Positions 17,629 to 28,712 are shown, counted from the stretch's first letter. The stretch is 64,000 nt of DNA from Mycobacterium florentinum (GCF_010730355.1 NZ_AP022576.1:744001-808000); one strand, 5' to 3'. The notes: generated by a model from the sequence alone, not told the origin. Translations and numbers: made by a program.

Positions 17629-18840
17629 TCAGCGACGCGCGAATGCCGGGGCACGCTCCGGCCTGACCCCGACACCGATGAAATATGCGGGCAGAAAGGA
17701 CAGCCACGGCAGTCGCTGCATCACGTCCAGGAAGGCCGCCGGCGGAGTGGGGTTGCCGCCGCGCAACAGCGGACCGATGCCCCGCTGCAGAAACCGTTGC
17801 ACGCCTTGGGTCACCGCGGTCGGAAACAGCCGTCGGCGCCGGACGGCCGCCAGGTCCCGCTCGGTGACCAGATGCTGCCGCAGCGGCTCGGCCAAGATGG
17901 TCGCGGCCGCCACGGCATCCTGGACCGCCAGGTTGATGCCCATACCACCCAGCGGGGACATCGCGTGCGCGGCGTCTCCGATGCACAGCAGCCCGTCGGT
18001 GTGCCAGCGCCGCAGGCGATCGACCCGGACGTCGAGGTGCTTGATCTGGTCCATCGACTTCAGCGTCGCGACGGCCGCGGCGGATTCCGGAATGAGCGCG
18101 GCGACGTCGTTCCGAAACGCCTCGATGCCTTTCTCTCTCAGCTCCGGGTCCGTTCCCTTGGCCCCGATGTAGGCGATCTGGTTGTAGCCCTCACGCGGAA
18201 TCACCCCAAGGGCCTTGCCGGGGCCCACCCGCGGCAAGAACGAGAACTCCTGTTTGCCCTCGCGCGGCAGGCTGAACCACCACACGTCGAAGTTCACCGG
18301 AAATTCGACACTCGGCAGACCGGCCGCACGGCGAACCGCCGACCACCGGCCGTCGCACCCGACGGTCAACTCGGCCCTCAATTCACCCGGCCCGTCCGGG
18401 CCCTGGTAGCGCACCCCGGTGACCCTGCCACCCTCGCGCAACAGCCCGGTGGCCTCCGTCTTCATCCGCAACGTGAAGGTCGGTTCCTCACTCGCGGCGT
18501 CGGCGAGCAGGTTGAGCAGATCCCATTGCGGCACCATCGCGACGAAGGGATGGGGTTGGCGCAGGCGATTGAAGTCGACGTAGGTCACCGACCGGCCGTC
18601 GGCTTCGAATTTCGCGCTGTGCAGCTCGCTGTGCGGCAAGGCCGCGAAGCGCTCCCACAGGCCCAGCTCGTCGAGCAGGCGCAATGTGGTGGGATGCACC
18701 GTGTCACCGCGAAAGTCTCGGAGAAAGTCACCATGCTTCTCCAGCAGGGTGACCTCGACGCCGGCCCGGGCCAGCAGCAGCGCGAGCACCATCCCGGCCG
18801 GTCCGCCGCCGACCACCGCGCATGTTGTCGTTTCAGTCAT
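17629..18840 (-). CDS. FAD-dependent aromatic hydroxylase-like monooxygenase (PHBH fold)
   Basis: A 403-residue single-component flavin monooxygenase. It has the N-terminal FAD motif VVGGGPAGMVLALLLARAGV, the DG motif VGCDGRWSAVR and the GD motif IGDAAHAMSPLGGMGINLAVQDA. The ATG giving MTETTT has a GGGGGG ribosome-binding site directly upstream and is preferred over a start six codons earlier. The family hydroxylates phenols, kynurenine or quinone precursors with NAD(P)H and oxygen. It follows the sulfatase after 33 bp. Substrate unknown. Confidence 0.88.
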   Translation of the reverse strand: MTETTTCAVVGGGPAGMVLALLLARAGVEVTLLEKHGDFLRDFRGDTVHPTTLRLLDELGLWERFAALPHSELHSAKFEADGRSVTYVDFNRLRQPHPFVAMVPQWDLLNLLADAASEEPTFTLRMKTEATGLLREGGRVTGVRYQGPDGPGELRAELTVGCDGRWSAVRRAAGLPSVEFPVNFDVWWFSLPREGKQEFSFLPRVGPGKALGVIPREGYNQIAYIGAKGTDPELREKGIEAFRNDVAALIPESAAAVATLKSMDQIKHLDVRVDRLRRWHTDGLLCIGDAAHAMSPLGGMGINLAVQDAVAAATILAEPLRQHLVTERDLAAVRRRRLFPTAVTQGVQRFLQRGIGPLLRGGNPTPPAAFLDVMQRLPWLSFLPAYFIGVGVRPERAPAFARR

Positions 18841-18873
18841 GACCCCCCCGAAATCCATTGCCGCATAACGTTG

Positions 18874-20538
<1,665 letters not shown>

Positions 20539-20591
20539 CTAGGCTCGGTTTTGCGAAACACCGAGCCCGGACACCGACGAAGGGGCGCGCC

Positions 20592-21611
20592 ATGTTGGCA
20601 CAGTTCGAGATGTCCATTCCCCTGGTCGCCGCGCCGATGTCGGGCGGCCCGACCACGCCGGCGATGGTGGCGGCCGCAACCGCGGCCGGCGGCCTGGGCA
20701 TGCTCGCCGCGGGCTACAAAACGGTAGAAGCCGTCGAAGCCGAGCTCAAAACCGTTCGTGCCGAGGCAATCCCGTTCGGCATCAACCTGTTTGCGCCAAA
20801 CCCGGTGCCGGTCGATCCCGACAGCTACCGCGCCTACGCCGCGATCATTCAGCGGGAGGCCGACCAGCTCGGCCTCACCCTGCCGGCCGATCCCGTCGAG
20901 GACACCGACCGGTTCGACGAGAAGATCGCGTTGTTGCTCGACGACCCCGTGCCGATGGTGTCGTTCACGTTCGGCATCCCGCCGCGCAGCGTGATCGCCG
21001 CGCTGCGGCAGGCCAACACCGTGGTGGTCCAAACGGTGACGACGCCGGACGAGGCGCTGCAAGCACATGACGCCGGCGTCGACATGCTGGCTGTGCAGGC
21101 GGCGGTCGCCGGCGGGCATTCCGGCACGCTCTCGCCGCTGCGGCCGTTGCAACCGGTTCCGATCGTGGATCTGGTCAAACAGGTCGCGGCGGCGGTGCCA
21201 CTGCCCGTGCTGGCGGCCGGTGGGCTGGCCACACCCGACGCGGTGGCCGACGTGATCCGCGCGGGTGCCGCAGCCGCCGTCGTCGGCACCGTGCTGTTGC
21301 GCGCCACCGAGAGCGGTGCGTCGGCAACTCACCAGGCTGCGCTGACCGATCCCGCTCGGACCGAGACCGTGCTCACCCATGCCTTCACCGGACGCCCCGC
21401 CCGCGGATTGCGCAACACGTTCATCGACGATCACGAGGCCCAGGCACCGTTCGGCTATCCCGCAATTCACTACCTGACCAGCCCGCTGCGCAAAGCCGCT
21501 GCCGCAGCGGGGATACCGGACTACGTCCACCTGTGGGCGGGGACGGGATACCGGCACGCGACCGCCGAACCCACCGCGGACATTCTGCGGCGGCTTGCGT
21601 CGAATCTGTGA
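20592..21611 (+). CDS. Nitronate monooxygenase (2-nitropropane dioxygenase family)
   Basis: A 339-residue FMN-dependent TIM barrel. The signature AVAGGHSG carries the catalytic His, and LVAAPMSGGP, GINLFAPNP and PVLAAGGLATPDAV are typical of the family. The family oxidises nitronates such as propionate 3-nitronate and related carbanions without generating large amounts of peroxide. A GAAGGGG site lies 7 bp before the ATG. The gene is alone and divergent from the sulfatase. Confidence 0.92.
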   Translation: MLAQFEMSIPLVAAPMSGGPTTPAMVAAATAAGGLGMLAAGYKTVEAVEAELKTVRAEAIPFGINLFAPNPVPVDPDSYRAYAAIIQREADQLGLTLPADPVEDTDRFDEKIALLLDDPVPMVSFTFGIPPRSVIAALRQANTVVVQTVTTPDEALQAHDAGVDMLAVQAAVAGGHSGTLSPLRPLQPVPIVDLVKQVAAAVPLPVLAAGGLATPDAVADVIRAGAAAAVVGTVLLRATESGASATHQAALTDPARTETVLTHAFTGRPARGLRNTFIDDHEAQAPFGYPAIHYLTSPLRKAAAAAGIPDYVHLWAGTGYRHATAEPTADILRRLASNL

Positions 21612-21634
21612 TTATTCGCCGAGCAGCGAGGAGC

Positions 21635-21859
21635 TCAGTTACTCAGGTACAAGTACCAAAGGCCGTCGGAATGCTGAACGCACGAGAAATGAGTCCAGGT
21701 CCCGGGATGAACGACCTCGACGTGCGGGCCGTCCACCATGCACGCGGCCTGCGTCGCGTAGTTGCCCTCCACCAGAATCTCGTCGGCGTTACTGATCCCG
21801 ACCCCGGTTGTCATTAGCCCAGCAAACGCCAGCGCGCTAACGGCTATCATCTTTCTCAC
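21635..21859 (-). CDS. Small exported protein
   Basis: A 74-residue protein with a clear signal peptide (MRKMIAVSALAFAGLMTTGVG, likely cleavage after SNA near residue 25). The mature part of about 50 residues has two Cys that could form a disulfide, and an aromatic C terminus (WYLYLSN). The GTG start has a GGAGG site at the right distance. It belongs to a type of small secreted hypothetical protein common in mycobacteria; function unknown. Confidence 0.75.
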   Translation of the reverse strand: MRKMIAVSALAFAGLMTTGVGISNADEILVEGNYATQAACMVDGPHVEVVHPGTWTHFSCVQHSDGLWYLYLSN

Positions 21860-22148
21860 GAAAAACCTCCTGCTCGCGCTCGAACTTATCTTCGCGCTTG
21901 AGGCCCCGACACCCCCGGTGTTGCGTTGACGCTACCAGCTCGCGATCGCCCGTGCAGCAAATCAATAGAATTTGCGAGACCGCCCCGACCCGGCTCGGGT
22001 GAGCAGTGGCGCCGTCCCGGCCGAATGGGGCCGCGCGGTACGTCGAATTGTTCGGATAGTGCGGGCCGCAGACTACCGATACGCCAGGTGAAACAATGGT
22101 GTATAAGCGGTACTTTCGATATGCACTGAAGCTCTCGGCCGTTAAATT

Positions 22149-22877
22149 GTGCGAGTGGATGCCTCGCCAGCCGACGTCACCAGAGTCCGGCACACGGTCG
22201 ACGCACACCACGGTGCGGTGACCGAACAGGCTCCTACCGAAGCCCCGACTGTCGTGAGTTCCGAAGGGCCCACCGTCCCAATTCAGCTCGCCCGGCCCGG
22301 GCACCGTTTCTGGACCAAAGAACTGGCATTAGCCCTGGCGGGAATGCTGGCCACGCTCATCACCGCCGTGACAGCCTCGTATTTCGCGTACCAAACCAGC
22401 GTTGCTACCGCTGAAACCGTCCGCAAACAAAGCGATGTCGAATTTGCCCGAAATGAGCGCAAGAGTACTTACACCGAGCTCTTGGCGAAGATGCAGATCA
22501 TGGTTGCCATCGAGCAAGAGGTCGACATTTCTCGATACAACCGGGACGCCGACCCGCTGACCGAGCCGGCCTTCCTCGACGAAATAGGCAAATGGGAATC
22601 GGCAAGCCTTCAATTGTCGAATGCCGCCGCGGCGGTGGACTTGGTCGGATCGGCATCCATGCGGCTTCGGACGCTGGCGCTGCGCGAGGCCAACAACTCC
22701 CTGTCCACCGCGTACGCGGCACTCAACACCGAATATCTGCACAACCCGACGAATCGCCAGAAAATCGATGCGACGATCCGGGAGTTCGATTCACGACGTA
22801 CCGCGATGATTCGGGCACGAGTCGACCTGATCGACGAAGCCCGCGCGGACCTGGGGATGCTGGGCAACCGGCCGTGA
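22149..22877 (+). CDS. Hypothetical protein with one transmembrane helix
   Basis: A 242-residue protein. After an N-terminal Pro/Thr/Glu-rich region of about 45 residues comes one membrane helix (ALALAGMLATLITAVTASYF), then a long charged, helix-forming part without known motifs. This layout suggests a membrane-anchored, coiled-coil-like cytoplasmic or periplasmic domain. The start is a GTG with no evident ribosome-binding site; the transcript may be leaderless. The 289 bp before it hold nothing else recognisable. Confidence 0.6.
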   Translation: MRVDASPADVTRVRHTVDAHHGAVTEQAPTEAPTVVSSEGPTVPIQLARPGHRFWTKELALALAGMLATLITAVTASYFAYQTSVATAETVRKQSDVEFARNERKSTYTELLAKMQIMVAIEQEVDISRYNRDADPLTEPAFLDEIGKWESASLQLSNAAAAVDLVGSASMRLRTLALREANNSLSTAYAALNTEYLHNPTNRQKIDATIREFDSRRTAMIRARVDLIDEARADLGMLGNRP

Positions 22878-22889
22878 GGTCGCACCGTT

Positions 22890-23708
22890 CTAGAACTCGA
22901 AGCGGTTGAGCATGTCGTACGGGCCGAACGGCGACGCGTTGAAGAATCGGTAGATCCACCGCACCAGCGTGCTGTCGATCTTCTCGTAGCCGGCCTGCGC
23001 CGGTGTCTGTTCGACCAATCGCAGCTTCCGATTCCACGTTTCGATGTCTCGCGCGTTGCCGATGCCCCACTTGATGATGCCCCGGGTGAACACCTTCGAC
23101 AGCATTGGCGCCAGCGCGGAGAGGCTGTCGAATTGCAGCTCGCCGCAATCGAATCGGTCCAGCAGGCGCGCGAACAGCTCGCGGACTCCACTCTCGTCCA
23201 CGTACATCAGCAGCCCCTCGGCGACGACGAGTGTCGGGTGGCCGGTGGGAATCTGGTGGAGCCATTGCGGATCGGTCACCGACGAACCGATCATCCGGTA
23301 GCGCTCGGTTTCGTCGTACAGGCGCCGGCGAAGCTCGATGACACTGGGCTGGTCGAGGTCGAACCACAGCACCGCCGGCGGTACGTCGAGGCGAAAGACA
23401 CGGCCGTCGAGGCCACAGCCCAGGTGCAAGACGACCGCATCGGGATGGTGCGCAAGGAAATCGGCGGACCACACGTCGAGCTGTTTGGCACGCAGCGCAA
23501 CCAGGTACTGGTTCGACGCCGGCAGTGAGTTGCGGTGTATGCGTTTGAAGTCGTAGTCGATCCGGTCGACGGCCTCCGCGGCGGCATGGTCACCCAGAAT
23601 CGGATGCCGGGTGCGGCTTTCGTGGGCGCGCAGGTATAGCGTCACGAGGTTCGTCCACTCCACCGAGCCCCAACGGACCGAACTGAAATCAACCTTGCCC
23701 GTCGTCAC
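22890..23708 (-). CDS. SAM-dependent methyltransferase (leucine carboxyl methyltransferase/TcmP-like)
   Basis: A 272-residue class I methyltransferase of the LCM/TcmP group: motif I LHLGCGLDGRVFRLD, the acidic loop LWFDLDQP, and VVAEGLLMYVDE. Relatives O-methylate polyketides or small acids, and mycobacteria have many. The GTG giving MTTGKVDF has an AGGAGGGG site just upstream and is preferred over the start 14 codons earlier. It is convergent with the single-helix protein gene (12 bp between). Substrate unknown. Confidence 0.85.
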   Translation of the reverse strand: MTTGKVDFSSVRWGSVEWTNLVTLYLRAHESRTRHPILGDHAAAEAVDRIDYDFKRIHRNSLPASNQYLVALRAKQLDVWSADFLAHHPDAVVLHLGCGLDGRVFRLDVPPAVLWFDLDQPSVIELRRRLYDETERYRMIGSSVTDPQWLHQIPTGHPTLVVAEGLLMYVDESGVRELFARLLDRFDCGELQFDSLSALAPMLSKVFTRGIIKWGIGNARDIETWNRKLRLVEQTPAQAGYEKIDSTLVRWIYRFFNASPFGPYDMLNRFEF

Positions 23709-23921
23709 TGTCCCCTCCTGGATTGGTGGCCTACGGATAGCGAAGCGCATCGGCGGCCTCGATGGCCACCCCCGAAGTACTCGGCGGGGAATACAAGCTG
23801 GTCACGCGGGTGCAGGCGCTTCGAATCGAAGTTTGCCCATCCGATCGCCCTTGGGCTCCGAAGAACTATCGAGCAACGGTTGTGGCGGGTGACACCGCTA
23901 GGTCAAGAAAGGGGCCTCTCG

Positions 23922-24260
23922 ATGCGACAGGTGACGTTCAAAATGGTTGCCGCTGGCGACGGTTCACCACCGACCTCGACCGGATACTGCTACTACCTGG
24001 TGGCCCACGCGGTCGCGACGGTTTTACTGCTGATCACCCTGGTTGCCGCGATATGGCAATTCATGGACTGGGTCGTGACGCCGTCATGCCCGGAAGCCAG
24101 TCCGGTGTCGTCGTCAGCGGTCGCGGTGGCTGCGGGGACCACCGCGCCGCTGACGGACAAGCCCACACCCACCACCGCGTCGGTGTCGTACCGCAACACG
24201 GCGCGCACCGACACGCTGGCCGACTCCGGTGACTGCCCGTGCCCGAAGGCCGGACAGTGA
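23922..24260 (+). CDS. Small membrane protein, hypothetical
   Basis: A 112-residue protein with one hydrophobic helix (VAHAVATVLLLITLVAAIWQF, about residues 24-44), a Ser/Thr/Ala-rich tail and a Cys-Pro-Cys near the C terminus. The ATG giving MRQVTFK has a GAAAGGGG site upstream. Its stop lies 4 bp before the convergent amidohydrolase stop. No family recognised. Confidence 0.55.
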   Translation: MRQVTFKMVAAGDGSPPTSTGYCYYLVAHAVATVLLLITLVAAIWQFMDWVVTPSCPEASPVSSSAVAVAAGTTAPLTDKPTPTTASVSYRNTARTDTLADSGDCPCPKAGQ

Positions 24261-24264
24261 CCGG

Positions 24265-25533
24265 TCAGAAGGCCTCGGGATCCTGCTGCACGGCTGCCGG
24301 CACCGGATGCTGGTACAGGCGCGACGCGTTCTCCCAGGTGAATTTGCGGATCGCGTCGGGCGGTAGATCACCGATCTCCTCGTGGATCGTCTGTTGAGTG
24401 TGCGGCCAGGTCGAGTCGCAATGCGGGTAATCGGCTTCGAGCATGATGTTGTCCATACCGATTCGGTCGCGCTGCACGAACGACGACTTGTCCTCCACCG
24501 CGCAGAACCAGAAGTTGCGGGTGAAAACCTCTGCGGGAGTGAGCTTCTCCCCCATCGCTGCCCAGGTCCCGTACATCGCGTGATAGCTGAGCATGTGGTC
24601 GAGGCGATCGAGCAAGCCTGCCACCCAGCCGATTCCGCCTTCGGACAGACAGATCTTGAGATCCGGGAATCTGCTGGGCAATCCGGAGTACAACCAGTCG
24701 ACGGCCGCCGAAATGGCGTAGGCGAAGAAGAGCACGCCCTGGACGTCGGGAGGTGCGTCCTCGGTGGTCGACGGCGAGGAACCCGACGATCCGATGTGCA
24801 GATTCACCACCGTCCCGGTCTCGGCACACGCGGCCATGATCGGATCCCAGTGTCCTGAATGGATACTCGGCAATCCGAGCATCGCGGGGTTCTCGCTGAA
24901 CGTGACGGCGTGAAAACCGCGCTCGGCGTTCTCGCGGATCATCTCCGCGCCCAGTTCGGGGTCCAGCAGCCAGGGCAGCTGGCAGGGAATGATCCGGTCG
25001 GGGTACGACCCCGCCCACACCTCGAGGTGCCAGTCGTTCCAGGCGCGAACCGAGGCCAGCGCCAGATCGCGATCCTTGGTCACCTGCTGCAACCGCTGGC
25101 CGGCGAATCCCGGCAGGAACGAGGGAAAGTTCAGCGACGCGTAGATGCCGTTGAGGTCCATGTCCTTGACGCGTTCGTGAATATCCCATGCGCCCCTGCG
25201 CATTTCGTCGAATCGAACCGGCTCGAAGCCGTACTCCGCCACCGGTCGCCCTACCACGGCGTTGAACCCGACGTTGGGCAGTTCCTGGTTGTCGTAGACC
25301 CAGGTCTGTCCGCCGGTGTCGGTGTCGACGACCCTGGGCGCCCGGTCGGCGAACTTTCGCGGCAGCCGGCCGGTGAACGTGTCCGGGGGCTCCACGATGT
25401 GGTCGTCCACCGAGATCACCGTGTAGCGGCGCGGCGAACGCGGCGGGTCCGGCAGAAACGTGACCGAGCGCTCGTCACCGGTCTTGGCCGTCGTGAAACT
25501 CAGGTTCGAGGCCAGCTCGTCGATCGATTTCAC
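24265..25533 (-). CDS. Amidohydrolase family 2 (TIM-barrel metal-dependent hydrolase)
   Basis: A 422-residue member of the same broad family as the other two amidohydrolases here. Metal-site motifs are VDDHIVEP near residue 42, NLHIGSSG in the barrel and LEADYPHCDSTWP near the C terminus. Mycobacteria carry many such paralogues in steroid and fatty-acid catabolic loci; the decarboxylase or hydrolase substrate is unknown. It lies 84 bp after the class II aldolase-like gene with an 18-bp inverted repeat between. Confidence 0.87.
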   Translation of the reverse strand: MKSIDELASNLSFTTAKTGDERSVTFLPDPPRSPRRYTVISVDDHIVEPPDTFTGRLPRKFADRAPRVVDTDTGGQTWVYDNQELPNVGFNAVVGRPVAEYGFEPVRFDEMRRGAWDIHERVKDMDLNGIYASLNFPSFLPGFAGQRLQQVTKDRDLALASVRAWNDWHLEVWAGSYPDRIIPCQLPWLLDPELGAEMIRENAERGFHAVTFSENPAMLGLPSIHSGHWDPIMAACAETGTVVNLHIGSSGSSPSTTEDAPPDVQGVLFFAYAISAAVDWLYSGLPSRFPDLKICLSEGGIGWVAGLLDRLDHMLSYHAMYGTWAAMGEKLTPAEVFTRNFWFCAVEDKSSFVQRDRIGMDNIMLEADYPHCDSTWPHTQQTIHEEIGDLPPDAIRKFTWENASRLYQHPVPAAVQQDPEAF

Positions 25534-25554
25534 CAGTCAGCTCCTTGTGCCAGC

Positions 25555-25614
25555 GCGAGCAGACGCAAAAGCGCCTGAATTCGGCGTGAATTGGGTGCTT
25601 TTGCGTCTGCTCGC
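25555..25614. repeat. Perfect 18-bp inverted repeat
   Basis: The arm GCGAGCAGACGCAAAAGC (25555-25572) returns as its exact reverse complement at 25597-25614 around a 24-bp loop. It fills most of the gap between two leftward genes and could act as a transcription terminator, an RNA stability hairpin or a dispersed intergenic repeat. The loop is not similar to a coding sequence. Confidence 0.8.
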
Positions 25615-25617
25615 CGT

Positions 25618-26391
25618 TCAGCTGAGTACATCGGGATCCGCCTTGATGGTCATCCGCGCCGCCCCCGCCCAATACACGTCAGCGGCGCGCTCGATCAGCG
25701 ATCGCTGCATGCCCGCCATGTCGGACCAGTTCATCGCGACCGGCTCCTTGCCGGTGAGCATGACGTCGTAGGCCAGCTTGCAGACCCGTTCGATCGACGC
25801 CGCCCGGTACACCGCCTCGGCCAGGTTGCGACCGGTCGCAATCACGCCGTGGTTGGCCAGAATCGTGAGGTTGGCGCCGCCGATGCGGGCCGCGAGATCG
25901 GCTGCGCGGCCGGGGCTGTCGACCTCGCCGTCGTAGGCGCCGACGAGGCACAGGTCGTCGAGGAACAGCGAGCCCGTCTGATGCACCAGCTCGGGCAGTC
26001 TGCCCAGCGCCGCGAGCACACAGACGTAATACGGATGATTGTGAATCACCACGCGGGCGTCCTCGCGGACCCGGTGCAACTCGGTATGAATGTGGATTGC
26101 CGGAGTGACATCCCAACGGCCGCGCACCACCCGAGCTTCGCTGTCCACCAAGCAGATATCGGACGCGGTGAGTTCCTGCCACCAGAGGCCCCACGGATTG
26201 ACCAACATGTCGGTCTGCCCGTCGAGTTGCCAGGTGATGTGTCCGGCCATGTTCTCGGAGAACCCGATGCCGGCCAGATGACGGAAGGCCACGGCGAGCG
26301 CCTGCTCGTTGGACAGCTCGACGCCGATCGGGGGCACCACGGACGGTGCCCACACCTCCAGACCACCTCGTCGTGGATTAGGCGTGTTCAT
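25618..26391 (-). CDS. Class II aldolase/adducin family protein
   Basis: A 257-residue class II aldolase-fold protein. The zinc site is visible as VVIHNHPYYVCVLAALG with an upstream IHTELH, and a further NHGV segment (LANHGVIATG). Members are fuculose-phosphate or ribulose-phosphate aldolases and epimerases; in catabolic clusters the role is often unclear. The ATG giving MNTPNPRR overlaps the end of the acyl-CoA ligase gene by 14 bp, so the two are coupled. Confidence 0.88.
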   Translation of the reverse strand: MNTPNPRRGGLEVWAPSVVPPIGVELSNEQALAVAFRHLAGIGFSENMAGHITWQLDGQTDMLVNPWGLWWQELTASDICLVDSEARVVRGRWDVTPAIHIHTELHRVREDARVVIHNHPYYVCVLAALGRLPELVHQTGSLFLDDLCLVGAYDGEVDSPGRAADLAARIGGANLTILANHGVIATGRNLAEAVYRAASIERVCKLAYDVMLTGKEPVAMNWSDMAGMQRSLIERAADVYWAGAARMTIKADPDVLS

Positions 26392-28000
26392 GATCGGTCT
26401 CCATCCTTGCTCGAATATCTTGGCGGAGATCGCCTTTGGCGACCTTTCCACCGGACGACCGGGGTATTTCGTCGACGACAATGAGGCGTTCGGGCAGCAG
26501 TTCCTTCGAAACCCCCAGCGCCAACAGGTGATCGACGAGAGCGGGCAGGTCAACGGTCGCGGAGTCGGCGAGTTCGGCGTAGAGGCAGACCCTTTCCCCG
26601 AACACCGGATCCGGCATCGCCACCGCCGCCGCGAGCGCAATCGCCGGATGGGTCATCACGGCGTCCTCGACCTGTGAGGCGCTGATGTTCTTGCCGGCAC
26701 GCAGGATGAAGTCGGACGTGCGGCCGGTGATGGTCAGGTAGCCGTCGGCGTCGAGTTCGCAGATATCGCCCATCAGCATCCACCCGTCGCGGGTGAACAG
26801 CTTGTCGTGGTCGGTACCCCCGAGATAGCCGAGACTGGTCGCCGGGCCCCGGCACGCCGGCTGGCCCCGCCCCGTGGCGGTGACGTCTTGATCGCCGTCG
26901 AAGAGCCGCACCGCCATTTCGGGAACGATCCGGCCGCCGGTGCGCAGTCGACGTTCCAGCGGGTCCTCCACGGTTGTCGCACTGAGTAACCCGGTTTCGT
27001 TCGAGCCGTAGAATTGCAGGATCTTCGCCCCGGTCAGCTCTTCGAATTCGGCCGCGGGCCGGTACGGTATCGCCTCACCGCCGGTGAAGACGACACGCAG
27101 CGAACTCAGGTCGTAATCCCGGGACGCGCGGTCGGCCATCAGCATCGTCAATTGCGAACTCACGCAACATAATACGGTTATCTGGTGCCGGGCTATCGCC
27201 TCACACGCCGCGCGCGTGGCGAAGCGGTCCAGGATCACCGAGCTGGCACCGAGATAGATCGGAGTGGTGTGGCTGGTCCATATTCCGAAGCCGAAAGGCG
27301 TGGGAATGACCGGCAGGAACACGTCGTCGGATGTCAACAGCCCGTTCGCGACGGCCTTCTGGTGAAAGTAATGCCACCGGTTCTGCGTGTGCACGACGCA
27401 CTTGGGCAGCCCCGTGGTTCCCGACGTGGAGTTGATCAGGAAAACATCGTCGGCGCCGAGTTGAGATTCGGCGGCGACGGCCTTGCTCGGCACGTCGGTG
27501 TTCAGGCGCGGCAGGCCCGCCTCCTGTTCCAGGATTACCAGAGCAACCGACGATTCGGCCGCGGTCGCGGCGGCGGCTTCGCTGTGCTTGGGGTCGCTGA
27601 TCAGGATCGCCGGCTGCGCATTGCGCAGCAACGCGCCCACCTCGCGGGTACCGGCGCGCGCGCCGATGCCGACGACGACGGCGCCACACCGTTCGATCGC
27701 TACGAACAGCGCGTGGATCGCGGTGGAGTCACCGTGCCACACCGCAACTCGATCACCGCGCACGATGCCGAGACCGGCCAGTTGCCCCGCCAAACTCGCC
27801 GCCACAGAATCGAATTCGCGCCACGTCAGCGCCACACCGGGTTCATCGCAATACGCGAAGCGATCCGGTGATTGTGTGGCATTGCGGCGCACCGCATCCG
27901 ACAATGTCGAGTCGGACCACCATCCGGCCGCGCGAAACCGGGCCGGGTCCTCGTCGGTGAATGCCGGCGAGCCCACGGTGTCCAACTCACCGGCGCTCAT
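26378..28000 (-). CDS. AMP-dependent acyl-CoA/aryl-CoA ligase
   Basis: A 540-residue ANL superfamily ligase. The P-loop is STSGTTGLPK, the adenine-binding segment YGSNETG, the hinge region GYLTITGRTSDFI and the C-terminal catalytic Lys motif SSGGKVAKG. It forms an acyl-adenylate and then the CoA thioester; resemblance to benzoate- or cyclohexanecarboxylate-type ligases is possible. The start is ATG (MSAGELD); a TTG two codons earlier exists. It is coupled with the aldolase-like gene, which suggests both act on one substrate. Confidence 0.88.
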   Translation of the reverse strand: MSAGELDTVGSPAFTDEDPARFRAAGWWSDSTLSDAVRRNATQSPDRFAYCDEPGVALTWREFDSVAASLAGQLAGLGIVRGDRVAVWHGDSTAIHALFVAIERCGAVVVGIGARAGTREVGALLRNAQPAILISDPKHSEAAAATAAESSVALVILEQEAGLPRLNTDVPSKAVAAESQLGADDVFLINSTSGTTGLPKCVVHTQNRWHYFHQKAVANGLLTSDDVFLPVIPTPFGFGIWTSHTTPIYLGASSVILDRFATRAACEAIARHQITVLCCVSSQLTMLMADRASRDYDLSSLRVVFTGGEAIPYRPAAEFEELTGAKILQFYGSNETGLLSATTVEDPLERRLRTGGRIVPEMAVRLFDGDQDVTATGRGQPACRGPATSLGYLGGTDHDKLFTRDGWMLMGDICELDADGYLTITGRTSDFILRAGKNISASQVEDAVMTHPAIALAAAVAMPDPVFGERVCLYAELADSATVDLPALVDHLLALGVSKELLPERLIVVDEIPRSSGGKVAKGDLRQDIRARMETDHEHA

Positions 28001-28060
28001 TACCAAATGATAGGAAAACCGCTGATGATTCGGTTGGCGGGTCAGCGCTGAGCCATCCGG

Positions 28061-28372
28061 CTATGGGTGCTGCGGCAATGGAAGAGGATCGCCCGGGCCA
28101 TGCACCAGCCGCGGGGGCCGCTTCGGGGGCGGAGGCCGGTCCGGGTTGATGGGCCCACAGTTCAGGCCGACGATGCAGCCCGGGCCTCCGCCGGCGGGTT
28201 TGACCGGTAGGGCGCCGCCACCATCCCCGGGGGGCGCGGGGAGCACCGTCGAAGTGGGAATCGTTGCGCTGCTCCGCGACTGGTCGAGTGCGTCAATACC
28301 GCCGAACGCCAGGCCAAGTACGGCCGCTCCACCGCACAAGGCGGCTGCCGTTTTGCCGTTGTAGATCGCCAC
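28061..28372 (-). CDS. Small exported Pro-rich protein, paralogue A
   Basis: A 103-residue protein with an N-terminal signal-like segment (AAALCGGAAVLGLAFGG) and a Pro/Gly-rich mature part containing CIVGLNCGPINPDRPPP. The same motif appears in the neighbouring paralogue, so both are real and arose by tandem duplication. The two Cys of CIVGLNC may pair. The GTG start follows a GGACGGG. Function unknown. Confidence 0.7.
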   Translation of the reverse strand: MAIYNGKTAAALCGGAAVLGLAFGGIDALDQSRSSATIPTSTVLPAPPGDGGGALPVKPAGGGPGCIVGLNCGPINPDRPPPPKRPPRLVHGPGDPLPLPQHP

Positions 28373-28430
28373 CCCGTCCAGGGTAACCGCGCGCGGACCC
28401 TATGGCGGCCGCCACGACCGGCTGCGCTCA

Positions 28431-28712
28431 TTACGACTGCGGAAGTCGCGGCGGGTTGGTCGCGGGCGGAGGCCGGTTTGGGTTGATGCGCCCGCAGTTC
28501 AGACCGACGATGCAGTTACCGGCACTGCCTTGGATCGTCAGGCCCATCGGCTGCGACGCGTCGCTGGCCCAGCAACAAGGGCCGGGTGATGGGGGCGGGT
28601 CGCTCAGGCTGGTGCTTGGCGCACCAGGATCGGCAAGTCCGAACAGTGCCACGGCCAGCCCCGCCGCACCGCCACACGCTGCGGCTATGGTCTTGCATTT
28701 GCGATTACGCAC
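28431..28712 (-). CDS. Small exported Pro-rich protein, paralogue B
   Basis: A 93-residue protein with signal-like segment TIAAACGGAAGLAVALFGLA and the conserved motif CIVGLNCGRINPNRPPP, followed by a short Pro-rich tail. It is the tandem paralogue of the gene 58 bp downstream on the same strand. The middle region has diverged and gained extra Cys (PCCWAS). The start is GTG. Function unknown. Confidence 0.7.
   Translation of the reverse strand: MRNRKCKTIAAACGGAAGLAVALFGLADPGAPSTSLSDPPPSPGPCCWASDASQPMGLTIQGSAGNCIVGLNCGRINPNRPPPATNPPRLPQS

Noticed and set aside
21837..22304. 155-codon leftward frame over the 21860-22148 gap
   Set aside because: It overlaps the start of the single-helix protein and the small exported protein on the other frame, and shows no motif or ribosome-binding site.
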